Assembly: GCA_947624465.1 (NCBI GenBank)
Contig: CANQKJ010000017.1
Span: 1 to 17,128, forward strand
Direction of reading: 5' to 3'
DNA from: an uncultured Oscillospiraceae bacterium
Lineage (GTDB): Bacteria; Bacillota; Clostridia; Oscillospirales; Oscillospiraceae
Length of the DNA stretch: 17,128 nucleotides
The stretch's first letter is position 1; each line of letters begins with the position of its first letter. Positions 1 through 5,787 of the stretch are shown piece after piece. The position numbers and the translations under genes were made by a program. The notes beneath the pieces are model-generated. The model was not told the origin of the DNA. It did not search any database and saw only the letters and a list, made by a program, of their open reading frames with translations.

Positions 1-454
1 GGCCGGTGGCCATGCCGGCGGCCATGTCGGTGGAGCCCACGCCGGTGGAGAAGGCGCCCAGGGCCCCGTAGGTGCAGGTGTGGGAGTCGGCGCCGATGAT
101 GACCTCGCCGGGGGCGGTGAGGCCCTGCTCCGGCAGGAGGGCGTGTTCCACCCCCATCTGCCCCACGTCATAGAAGTGGGTGATCTGATGGGCCTTGGCG
201 AAGTCCCGGCAGGCGGCGCAGAGCCGGGCGGATTTGATGTCCTTGCAGGGAGTGGAGTGGTCCAGCACGATGGCGATCTTGTCCTTGTCGAACACCGAGG
301 ACAGCCCCGCCTTGTTGAACTCCGTGATGGCCACCGGGGTGGTGATGTCGTTGCCCAGCACCAGGTCCAGCTTCCCCTCGATGAGCTGGCCGGCCTCCAC
401 GGCGTCCAGCCCGGCGGAGCGGGCCAGGATCTTCTGGGTCATGGTCATTCCCAT
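1..454 (-). CDS. leuC: 3-isopropylmalate dehydratase large subunit (LeuC/aconitase superfamily), 3' end outside window
   Basis: Only the first 151 residues are present; the gene continues past the left edge. LeuC with LeuD isomerises 2-isopropylmalate to 3-isopropylmalate in cytosolic leucine biosynthesis, using a [4Fe-4S] cluster. The visible part carries the family's N-terminal marks: [11 protein letters not shown] at the start, LDHSTPCKD near residue 65, and the block [20 protein letters not shown] near residues 120-140, which is strongly conserved in the HacA/LeuC type. The cluster cysteines lie in the missing C-terminal half, so they cannot be checked. The ATG at 454 is preceded by AAGGAGGA (463-470 on the complementary strand) at good spacing. 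A homoaconitase or 2,3-dimethylmalate dehydratase paralogue cannot be excluded without the rest and a leuD/leuB neighbour. I found no convincing -35/-10 pair for this gene. Confidence 0.88.
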   Translation of the reverse strand, partial: MGMTMTQKILARSAGLDAVEAGQLIEGKLDLVLGNDITTPVAITEFNKAGLSSVFDKDKIAIVLDHSTPCKDIKSARLCAACRDFAKAHQITHFYDVGQMGVEHALLPEQGLTAPGEVIIGADSHTCTYGALGAFSTGVGSTDMAAGMATG

Positions 455-502
455 GGGAATATTCCTCCTTCAAAATCATGTGGCAACAGTATGTCAAATA
501 AC

Positions 503-532
503 TTGCGGAAAGAATGTAAAGTATGATACAAT
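503..532 (+). promoter_or_regulatory. Candidate sigma-A promoter of the Crp/Fnr gene
   Basis: TTGCGG (503-508) and TACAAT (527-532) are separated by 18 bases. The -10 element overlaps the upstream ATG at 523. If this promoter is used, that ATG would lie upstream of the transcript, which favours the downstream GTG at 556 as the start of the regulator. Confidence 0.5.
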
Positions 533-555
533 CTCTGAAAAGCGAGGTGGTTTTT

Positions 556-1164
556 GTGGCGATATGGGACGCCCTGGCCGAGGGCCGCATCCCCCGGCGA
601 TATCGGGCGGGCCAGATGATCTATTTACAGGGGACTCTGCCGGAGCAGTTTTACTACCTGATCTCCGGCTCTGTGCGCAGCTTCATCAGTACAGGAGACG
701 GCGGGGAACGGGTGCTCACCGTCCACCGATCCGGCGATCTGATGGGCGAGGCCTCCTTTTTCGACGGCTGCCCCAGGGTCACCTCCGCTACGGCGCTGGA
801 GGACTGTCTGATCCTCCCCATCGACCGGCGACAGCTTGACGCCGCCTTTCAGCGCCACCCGGAGCTGGCCCTGCCTATGCTCCAATATCTGGCCAGGACG
901 GTCCGCATCCTGTCCGACCATGTGGACCGCTCCTCCCTCCCCGCCCCCCGGCGGGTGGCCCGGTGGCTGTTGGATCAGCCCACCGGCGGGAGCGCTGTTA
1001 TCCGCTGCACCCATGAGTCCCTGGGTCAGGCGGTGGGCCTGTCCCGGGTGACAGTGAGCCGGGTGCTGGGGCAGTTGGCGGCGGAAGGGATCATCGAACT
1101 GGGGTATCGGGTGGTGATAATCGTTGACCGAAGAGCGTTGGAAACGCTGGCGAAAAGCGAGTAA
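556..1164 (+). CDS. Crp/Fnr family transcriptional regulator
   Basis: A 202-residue protein of normal Crp/Fnr length. Residues about 12-110 form a cyclic-nucleotide-binding-type beta-roll (YRAGQMIYLQG, FYYLISGSVR, GDLMGEASFFDG). A dimerisation helix follows, then a winged helix at 152-190 with THESLGQAVGLSRVTVSRVL, the canonical Crp recognition helix region. The phosphate-binding cassette is atypical: where CRP has R-S-A after GE-x-x-F, this protein has PRVTSA, so cAMP binding is doubtful. There are no N-terminal cysteines for an Fnr cluster. I chose GTG 556 because GAGGTGG (544-550) precedes it and a promoter -10 overlaps the alternative in-frame ATG at 523, which would add 11 residues. The gene is divergent from leuC and converges on the alkyltransferase gene with only 3 bases between stop codons. 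Its effector and targets are unknown. Confidence 0.88.
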   Translation: MAIWDALAEGRIPRRYRAGQMIYLQGTLPEQFYYLISGSVRSFISTGDGGERVLTVHRSGDLMGEASFFDGCPRVTSATALEDCLILPIDRRQLDAAFQRHPELALPMLQYLARTVRILSDHVDRSSLPAPRRVARWLLDQPTGGSAVIRCTHESLGQAVGLSRVTVSRVLGQLAAEGIIELGYRVVIIVDRRALETLAKSE

Positions 1165-1167
1165 CGA

Positions 1168-1491
1168 CTAATGGATCGTTTTCTCCGGCTCCCATCGGCA
1201 CCGCTCCAGGTCCACCGTCCCGTCCGGCCGAAAGGTCACCCCCTCCGCCTCAAGAAGCGCTCGCTGGGTGCCCGGAGCGTAGGTATCGAAAGCCGCCTTG
1301 GTGCCGCCGAAGCGGTCTACCACCCGGTGGCAGGGTACCCCGTTCCCTTCTGGGCAGGACGCCATGGCGTAGCCCACCACCCGGCTGCCCCGGGGCATCC
1401 CGGCCATGCGGGCGATTTGCCCGTAGGTGGCAACTCTTCCCTCGGGGATCTGCCGCGCGATATCATAGATTCGTTCAAATGTGCTGCTCAT
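1168..1491 (-). CDS. MGMT-family methylated-DNA cysteine methyltransferase, short form
   Basis: A 107-residue protein consisting only of the DNA-binding/active-site domain of O6-alkylguanine-DNA alkyltransferases. It shows GRVATYGQIARMAG (18-31), the arginine-finger region GSRVVGYAM (35-43), and the active-site PCHRVV with Cys54 as methyl acceptor. Its size matches the alkyltransferase-like (ATL) group, which typically replaces this Cys with Trp and only flags lesions. Here the Cys is kept, so suicidal dealkylation is plausible but not proven. It lacks the N-terminal ribonuclease-like domain of Ogt/Ada-C. The start at 1491 has GGAGGT five bases upstream. The gene lies downstream of tRNA-Arg and its terminator on the same strand, so it probably depends on readthrough or a weak unseen promoter. 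Confidence 0.87.
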   Translation of the reverse strand: MSSTFERIYDIARQIPEGRVATYGQIARMAGMPRGSRVVGYAMASCPEGNGVPCHRVVDRFGGTKAAFDTYAPGTQRALLEAEGVTFRPDGTVDLERCRWEPEKTIH

Positions 1492-1502
1492 GACGAACCT
1501 CC

Positions 1503-1536
1503 AAAAACAGAAAACCCCGGAGCCTTTCGGCTCCAG
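1503..1536 (-). terminator. Rho-independent terminator of tRNA-Arg
   Basis: Read on the minus strand, GGAGCC-GAAA-GGCTCC (1534 to 1519) is followed by GGGG and the T-rich stretch TTTTCTGTTTTT (1514-1503). It lies a few bases after the tRNA CCA end. Its T-tract abuts the ribosome binding site of the alkyltransferase gene. Confidence 0.8.
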
Positions 1537-1542
1537 GGCCTC

Positions 1543-1619
1543 TGGTACGGCAGAAGGGACTCGAACCCCCGACCTACTGGTTCGTAGCCAGTCACTCTAT
1601 CCAGCTGAGCTACTGCCGC
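1543..1619 (-). tRNA. tRNA-Arg (anticodon ACG)
   Basis: The minus strand folds as a complete cloverleaf. The acceptor stem is GCGGCAG/CTGCCGT (terminal G-U pair). The D arm contains AGCTCAGCTGGATAGAG. The anticodon stem ACTGG/CCAGT encloses the loop CTACGAA with anticodon ACG. The T arm contains GGTTCGAGTCC. The discriminator is A and the CCA end is encoded (1545-1543). ACG, with A34 normally edited to inosine, reads CGU/CGC/CGA. Total length is 77 bases including CCA. Confidence 0.97.
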
Positions 1620-1642
1620 ATATCTTGCTCAACAGCTTTGCT

Positions 1643-1671
1643 ATCATAGCATACCTGATTTGGAAATGCAA
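1643..1671 (-). promoter_or_regulatory. Sigma-A promoter of tRNA-Arg
   Basis: On the minus strand, TTGCAT (1671-1666) and TATGAT (1648-1643) are separated by exactly 17 bases and lie about 24 bases before the tRNA 5' end. Confidence 0.75.
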
Positions 1672-1677
1672 GCTGTT

Positions 1678-1739
1678 TTTTCGGAATCCCGAAAATTTTT
1701 CCCAAAGGCGGGGGTCGGACGCTCTGTCCGGCCCCCGCC
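1678..1739 (-). terminator. Terminator region downstream of the rex-SLH operon
   Basis: Directly after the SLH gene on the minus strand is a 14-bp hairpin. GGCGGGGG-(wobble)-CGGAC pairs with GTCCG-CCCCCGCC around a 5-base loop (1739 to 1707) and is followed by TTTGGGAAAAATTTT. A second, smaller hairpin, TTTTCGG/CCGAAAA, occupies 1678-1695 and has T/A runs on both sides. Together they separate the SLH gene from the tRNA promoter. Confidence 0.75.
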
Positions 1740-1753
1740 GCGCGCTTGCGCCG

Positions 1754-2794
1754 TCAGCCGAGATCGCGGTAGAGAAATGTGACGATATGTCCTCTGGTGC
1801 AGTTTTGATCGGGCGAGAAATGGGTAGTATCGGTGCCGTTGGTGATCCCCAGACGCACCGCCCAGGCCACCGGATCGGTGTAGTACTGGCCGTCCGGCAC
1901 ATCGGTGAACTGCGTCGCGCCGGAGACGGGAGGCTCCTTCTCCGCCCGGTACAGGAAGGTCATCGCCTGGCCGCGGGTGCAGGTGCTGTCGGGATCGAAC
2001 GCGGTGGGGGTCATTCCGTTGGTGATCCCCTGCTCCACCGCCCAGAGGACGGCCTTGTAGTAATAGCTGCCGGGGTCTGTCACATCGGTGAAGGGGCTGA
2101 CAAGGGATTTGGGTTCCGGCTTTCCATAGGCGCGCCACAGGAATGTGACGATATCGGCCCGCTTGCAGAAACTCTCCGGGGAGAAATGGGCGTCGTCGAT
2201 GCCGTTGGTGATCTCACGGCCCACCGCCCAGGACACCGCGTCCGCGTAAAACGCGCCGGCGGGCACATCGGCAAACGAGCCGCCGGGTCTGACCTCCGCG
2301 CCGCCGGGGATGGTCATCCACTGGCCCTCCGCCATCCACTGGGCCGCGGCGGTGATCGAGACTTTTACCTGTCCGTCCGCGAGATAGCGGTGCCCCGCGG
2401 TGAGGGAGCCGCCGGCGGCCACCTCCCGGCCGATGGTGGCGTCGATGAGGACGCCGTCGGTCAGGCTGCCCGCGCCGGAGGCCCAGAGCAGCCCCGCCCC
2501 GGAAGCCAGGGCCACCGCGTCTCCCCCGTCGCTGCTCTGAGGGGTGAAGCCCAGGGTGGTGCGCCAGACGCCGGCCGAACCGGTAAAGTACCGATCCATC
2601 CGGCTCAGCGCCGCGTTTATCAGCGGCCCGGAGGCCAGCTCAACGCTGTCCCGGATGACGGTGGACAGCCGGGGCCGGTAGGTGTTTTCCAGGTAGCTCC
2701 GGGAGATCAGCGTGTCGCCGGAGGCCGACGCCGGGAGGATCAGGGCCAGAGACAGCCCCAGCGCCGGCAGAAATCTGCTCATGTGTCTTTTCAT
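1754..2794 (-). CDS. Secreted protein with three C-terminal SLH (S-layer homology) domains
   Basis: A 346-residue exported protein. Residues 1-26 form a signal peptide (basic MKRHMSRF, hydrophobic LGLSLALIL, cleavage near ASASG). Residues 27-170 are an unrecognised domain rich in Ala/Gly/Ser. Three SLH repeats follow at about 174-223, 235-284 and 296-345, each with F-[AT]-D-V, a WAV segment, I-T-N-G, a F-[SD]-P core and C-[TK]-R before a F-L-[YW]-R end. SLH repeats bind pyruvylated secondary cell wall polymer, so the protein is probably held on the cell surface by its C-terminus. The start is ATG 2794, inside the ATGA overlap with the rex stop, with GAGGAG upstream. A longer reading from 2911 would lose the signal peptide and overlap rex. 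The role of the N-terminal domain is unknown. Confidence 0.9.
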   Translation of the reverse strand: MKRHMSRFLPALGLSLALILPASASGDTLISRSYLENTYRPRLSTVIRDSVELASGPLINAALSRMDRYFTGSAGVWRTTLGFTPQSSDGGDAVALASGAGLLWASGAGSLTDGVLIDATIGREVAAGGSLTAGHRYLADGQVKVSITAAAQWMAEGQWMTIPGGAEVRPGGSFADVPAGAFYADAVSWAVGREITNGIDDAHFSPESFCKRADIVTFLWRAYGKPEPKSLVSPFTDVTDPGSYYYKAVLWAVEQGITNGMTPTAFDPDSTCTRGQAMTFLYRAEKEPPVSGATQFTDVPDGQYYTDPVAWAVRLGITNGTDTTHFSPDQNCTRGHIVTFLYRDLG

Positions 2795-3429
2795 GGCCGC
2801 TCCTCTGAAATAAAATAGCTCAAGGTCAGCAGGCTGTCGGAAAAATGGATGTTTTCCACCTGGACGCCGGGCAGCTCGTCCTCCGGCAGCTCCACGTTGG
2901 TAAAGTTCCAAATCCCCTTTACCCCGCGGCCGGCCAGCAGGCCGGCCGCCCAGGCCGCCGCGCCCCCCGGCACGGTGAGGATGCCCACGTCCGCCGGGTG
3001 GGCCCGCAGGAAGCTCCCGATCTCGTCCCGGTGATAGACGCGGACTCCGCCCAGTTCGCCGCCCACCAGTGAAGGATCGATGTCAAAGGCCGCTTCCAGC
3101 CGGAAGCCGTACTTCTGAAACGGAAAGTTCTCCAGCAGGGCGCGGCCCAAATTGCCGGCGCCCAGAAGGACGGCGGTGTGATCCCGGTCCATGCCCAGGA
3201 TCTCCGCGATCTCCCCCCGGAGGCGCTCCACATTGTAGCCGTAGCCCTGCTGGCCGAATTCGCCGAAGCAGGAGAAGTCCTGCCGGATCTGGGAGGCGGT
3301 GAGTCCCATATCGCCGGCCAGGGCGCTGGAGGAGACGCGCACCACCCCCGCACGGTAAAGGTCGTCCAGGTGCCGGTAATACCTGGGCAGCCGCCGGATG
3401 ACCGCCGTGGATATCTTCCCTTTCCGCAT
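2791..3429 (-). CDS. rex: Redox-sensing transcriptional repressor Rex
   Basis: A 212-residue protein of standard Rex length. Rex senses the NADH/NAD+ ratio and represses fermentative and anaerobic metabolism genes when NADH is low. Residues 1-80 form the winged helix, with RLPRYYRHLDDLYRAG and the recognition segment LTASQIRQDFSCFGEFGQQGYGYNV. A Rossmann NAD(H)-binding domain follows, with VLLGAGNLGRAL near residue 90, FDIDPSLVGG, TVPGGAA and GIWNFTNVEL. The C-terminal NIHFSDSLLTLSYFI helix is the domain-swapped dimerisation segment. ATG 3429 is preceded by AAGGGGGG. Its stop overlaps the SLH gene start by four bases, so the two are translationally coupled. A strong promoter lies upstream. 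I see no standard Rex operator (TTGTTAA-type dyad) there. Confidence 0.96.
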   Translation of the reverse strand: MRKGKISTAVIRRLPRYYRHLDDLYRAGVVRVSSSALAGDMGLTASQIRQDFSCFGEFGQQGYGYNVERLRGEIAEILGMDRDHTAVLLGAGNLGRALLENFPFQKYGFRLEAAFDIDPSLVGGELGGVRVYHRDEIGSFLRAHPADVGILTVPGGAAAWAAGLLAGRGVKGIWNFTNVELPEDELPGVQVENIHFSDSLLTLSYFISEERP

Positions 3430-3471
3430 ACCGCGCCCCCCTTGCCGCCGACAGGATCCGCTCTTTTTTTC

Positions 3472-3500
3472 ATTTTAACGTATTTCCTGGGAAATGTCAA
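3472..3500 (-). promoter_or_regulatory. Sigma-A promoter of rex
   Basis: On the minus strand, TTGACA (3500-3495) and TAAAAT (3477-3472) have 17-base spacing, 43 bases before the rex ATG. The spacer contains the perfect dyad ATTTCC-TG-GGAAAT (3482-3495), a candidate operator. Confidence 0.8.
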
Positions 3501-3536
3501 TTTTTCAGCGCCGGTTTTCACATTTTCCAGGGAAGC
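3482..3536. repeat. Two TTCC-N2-GGAA palindromes in the rex/SleC-like divergent region
   Basis: Copy 1 is ATTTCC-TG-GGAAAT at 3482-3495, with perfect 6-bp arms. Copy 2 is centred on TTCC-AG-GGAA at 3525-3534, with 4-bp arms extended by T-rich flanks. The centres are 41 bp apart, about four helical turns. Each lies between the -35 and -10 elements of one of the two divergent promoters. The cognate protein is unknown. Confidence 0.5.
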
Positions 3537-3546
3537 GCATAGGCTG
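3518..3546 (+). promoter_or_regulatory. Candidate sigma-K-type sporulation promoter of the SleC-like cluster
   Basis: TCAC (3518-3521), 16 bases of spacer and CATAGGCTG (3538-3546) resemble the Bacillus/Clostridium sigma-K consensus (AC core, 16-17 bases, CATAnnnTA), with one mismatch in the last base. No good sigma-A promoter is visible on this strand. Mother-cell expression would fit spore cortex-lytic proteins. This is inference from a short, degenerate motif. Confidence 0.35.
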
Positions 3547-3574
3547 GGGCAAACTCAGACAGGAGGAGTGTCCT

Positions 3575-3967
3575 ATGCAAGAGACAGGCTCGCTTCGCGT
3601 TCGCGTATTCACCTCCAGAGCCCAGATCCCTATCGAGGGAGCGACCGTGATCCTCTCAGGCCCTGTCAGGGAGGGCCGCCGGGAACTGCTGTCCATCCAG
3701 CGCACCGATTCCAGCGGCCTCACCGGGGTCATAACACTGAACGCCCCGGACGACGCCCTGAGCCAGGACCCCGGCAACGCCGACCCCTTTGCCTCCTATA
3801 CGCTGGTGGTGGAGCATCCCGGCTACTATGTGGCGGTATTTGAGGGGATCCAGGTATTTTCCGGCGTGGAGACACAGCAGGATGTGTCCCTGATCCCCCT
3901 TCCCCAGCCCCAATTCCCCGACGGAAGGACCATCCCGCCCGTGGTGGTCATCCCCCAAACTCTTTGA
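3575..3967 (+). CDS. Small protein with a carboxypeptidase-regulatory / CnaB-like beta-sandwich domain, SleC prodomain-like
   Basis: A 130-residue protein without a signal peptide. Residues 5-107 look like a transthyretin/carboxypeptidase-regulatory fold: LRVRVFTSRAQIPIEGATVIL, then a turn with TDSSGLTGVITL, then YTLVVEHPGYYVAVFEGIQVF and QQDVSLIPL. The tail is proline-rich (residues 108-130). From memory, the N-terminal prodomain of clostridial SleC pre-proenzymes has a similar opening. That, plus the neighbouring SpoIID/PG-binding protein, suggests a separate prodomain or spore-localising partner. ATG 3575 has AGGAGGAG (3561-3568) six bases upstream. The next gene starts 12 bases after its stop, so the two are co-transcribed. 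The exact role is unknown. Confidence 0.75.
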   Translation: MQETGSLRVRVFTSRAQIPIEGATVILSGPVREGRRELLSIQRTDSSGLTGVITLNAPDDALSQDPGNADPFASYTLVVEHPGYYVAVFEGIQVFSGVETQQDVSLIPLPQPQFPDGRTIPPVVVIPQTL

Positions 3968-3979
3968 GGAGGGTCTGTT

Positions 3980-5158
3980 ATGCCGCTCACCGTGACGCCC
4001 TACATCCCGCAGTATATCACGGTCCATACCGCGCCGGCCGGTCAGCCGGGCGAGAATGTCACCGTGTCCTTTTCCGACTACATCAAGAACGTGGCCTCCA
4101 GCGAGATCTACCCCACCTGGCGGGAAGCGGCCCTCCGGGCCAACATCCTGGCCCAGGTCTCCTTCGCCCTGAACCGGGTGTATACCGAGTACTATCCCAG
4201 CCGGGGGTACGACTTTGACATCACCGGGTCCACCGTCAACGACCAGCGGTTCATCCCCGGCCGCAGCACCTTTGAGAACGTGGACCGCCTGGTGGATGAG
4301 CTGTTCACCACCTACATCCGCCGGACCGGCTTTGTGGAGCCACTGGCCGCCAAGTTCTGCAACGGCACCACCGTCACCTGCGACGGGCTGTCCCAGTGGG
4401 GCAGCGAGAATCTGGCCCAGCAGGGCTATACCACCATGCAGATCCTCCGCCGGTATTATGGCGACAACATCGAGCTGGTGTCCAACGCTCCCATCCGGGA
4501 CATCCAGTACTCCTACCCCGGCACGCCCATCCAGCGGGGAGCGACCGGAGACTACGTCACCGTCATCCAGAACATCCTCAATCGGATCAGCCGCAGCTAC
4601 CCCGCTATTCCCCGCATCCCCGAGGACGGCGTGTTCGGCGGCCAGACCGAGGATGCGGTGCGCGCTTTCCAGCGGATCTTCAATCTGACCGAGGACGGCA
4701 TCGTGGGCCAGGCGACCTGGTATCAGCTGATATCGCTGTATGTGGGAGTTACCCGTCTGGCGGAGCTGGTCAGCGAGGGCCAGACCTACACCTACATCCA
4801 GCCGCCCCAGGTGGGCGTCACCCTCCGGGAGGGCAGCGTGGGAGTGGCCGTGTCCGCCCTGCAGTATCTGCTCTCCATCGTCGGCCAGTTCAACGACAAT
4901 ATCCCCGTGCTCACCATCGACGGGGTCTTCGGTCCCGGGACCCGGAACGCGGTCATCGCCGCCCAACAGGCACTGGGCCTCCCCGCTGACGGGGTGGTGG
5001 GCTCCCGGACCTGGCTCCGCATCTATGAGGAATACCTGGGCATCGCCAATACTGCGCTGGCCGGCGTCGATCTGCCCACCGGTTCCCAGGCGATCCGGGA
5101 CGCGGTCATCTTCAAGCGGTTCCCCGGTTACGATTTGACATACGGCAGCGCCGACTAA
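3980..5158 (+). CDS. SpoIID/SleC-like lytic transglycosylase with two peptidoglycan-binding domains
   Basis: A 392-residue protein. Residues about 40-165 match the SpoIID/SleC catalytic region. The segment WREAALRANILAQVSFALN (47-65) corresponds to the SpoIID helix EALKAQAVAARTY, whose Glu is catalytic, making Glu49 the likely general acid/base. The block GLSQWGSENLAQQGYTTMQI (136-155) followed by LRRYYGDNIEL is the characteristic SpoIID C-terminal signature. Two PG_binding_1 domains follow at about 185-255 (IQRGATGDYVTVIQNIL, DGVFGGQTEDAVRAFQ) and 283-350 (REGSVGVAVSALQYLL, DGVFGPGTRNAVIAAQ). There is no signal peptide, as expected for a protein made in the mother cell and packed into the spore. 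The probable job is cleavage of cortex peptidoglycan during germination. GAGGAGG before ATG 3980 sets the start. No activating Csp protease gene is present in the window. Confidence 0.82.
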   Translation: MPLTVTPYIPQYITVHTAPAGQPGENVTVSFSDYIKNVASSEIYPTWREAALRANILAQVSFALNRVYTEYYPSRGYDFDITGSTVNDQRFIPGRSTFENVDRLVDELFTTYIRRTGFVEPLAAKFCNGTTVTCDGLSQWGSENLAQQGYTTMQILRRYYGDNIELVSNAPIRDIQYSYPGTPIQRGATGDYVTVIQNILNRISRSYPAIPRIPEDGVFGGQTEDAVRAFQRIFNLTEDGIVGQATWYQLISLYVGVTRLAELVSEGQTYTYIQPPQVGVTLREGSVGVAVSALQYLLSIVGQFNDNIPVLTIDGVFGPGTRNAVIAAQQALGLPADGVVGSRTWLRIYEEYLGIANTALAGVDLPTGSQAIRDAVIFKRFPGYDLTYGSAD

Positions 5159-5176
5159 ATGGAAAGGATGATGGAT

Positions 5177-5713
5177 ATGAACGAACAACGGCAGAACGGC
5201 ATACCGGAGCCGGTCGGGCAGCCGGTCCGCTCTCTCCAGGAGATGCTGAACCAGATTGCCATCCATGATGACGCCTATATGCGCCTGGTGCCCGACGGCA
5301 TTTACGGCGAGCGCACACTGGAGGCGGTGATGATCTTCCAGCGGGAGAAAAACCTGCCAGTCACCGGTGTGGTGAACGATCAGACCTGGAGCGCCATCGT
5401 GGCGGCCTATGAGAAGATGGAGTTCCTCTATGGGACTCCCCCGCCTCTGAGCGTGCTGCCCAGCGGCACCTTTACCTGCTGTCAGGGGGAGCGCAGCGCG
5501 CCCATGTTCATCGTCCGGGGGATGTTCAGCGCCCTGGAGCAGGTGACTACCAACTTCGCCCCCTGCGCCGGAGGGGATGTGAACGACGGCGGCACCTACG
5601 AAAACCTCCGCACCGTCCAGCGGCTGTCCGGCCTGCCGGAGACCGGCACTCTGGATCGACCCACTTGGGTATACCTGTCCCAGCTGTACCACGCGCTTGT
5701 GACCCGGGACTGA
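5177..5713 (+). CDS. Protein with two peptidoglycan-binding (PG_binding_1) domains
   Basis: A 178-residue protein with no catalytic domain and no signal peptide. The first PG_binding_1 repeat spans about residues 14-77 (VRSLQEMLNQIA, DGIYGERTLEAVMIFQ, GVVNDQTWSAIV). The second, more degenerate, spans about 100-172, with YENLRTVQRLSGLPETGTLD and PTWVYLSQLY; its DGxxG turn is replaced by DVNDGG. ATG 5177 was chosen because GGAAAGG (5161-5167) is nine bases upstream; in-frame ATGs at 5159, 5168 and 5171 are less well placed. The gene starts 18 bases after the SpoIID-like gene, in the same operon. It may target or scaffold the cortex-lytic enzyme on peptidoglycan. No terminator is visible before the next promoter. 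Confidence 0.82.
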   Translation: MNEQRQNGIPEPVGQPVRSLQEMLNQIAIHDDAYMRLVPDGIYGERTLEAVMIFQREKNLPVTGVVNDQTWSAIVAAYEKMEFLYGTPPPLSVLPSGTFTCCQGERSAPMFIVRGMFSALEQVTTNFAPCAGGDVNDGGTYENLRTVQRLSGLPETGTLDRPTWVYLSQLYHALVTRD

Positions 5714-5729
5714 CCTCTGAAATCCCCTC

Positions 5730-5758
5730 TTGCCAGCCTTCTCCCTTTTGTGTATAAT
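5730..5758 (+). promoter_or_regulatory. Sigma-A promoter of the DUF4364-CmpB pair
   Basis: TTGCCA (5730-5735) and TATAAT (5753-5758) have 17-base spacing, 29 bases before the DUF4364 start codon. Confidence 0.8.
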
Positions 5759-5787
5759 ATCCCCAGGCGTTTGACGGAGGTGGGAGC

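Noticed and set aside
455..550. A leuC promoter on the minus strand built from TTTACA or TTGACA elements
   Set aside because: TTTACA and TTGACA hexamers occur, but no TATAAT-like element lies at 16-18 bases from either, so I do not call a promoter.
1770..2280. DNA-level tandem repeat in the SLH gene
   Set aside because: The similarity follows the three SLH protein domains, which differ in DNA sequence. It is not an array of identical repeats and shows no CRISPR-like spacing.
3430..3574. Canonical Rex operator (TTGTTAA dyad) for autoregulation
   Set aside because: No such dyad is present in the intergenic region. Only the TTCC-N2-GGAA palindromes are seen.
3656..5692. A 678-codon open frame on the minus strand opposite the SleC-like cluster
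   Set aside because: It is antisense to three genes with clear domains, ribosome binding sites and family motifs. Its own translation is low-complexity Gly/His/Asp/Val-rich text with no recognisable domain, as expected of a GC-rich shadow frame.
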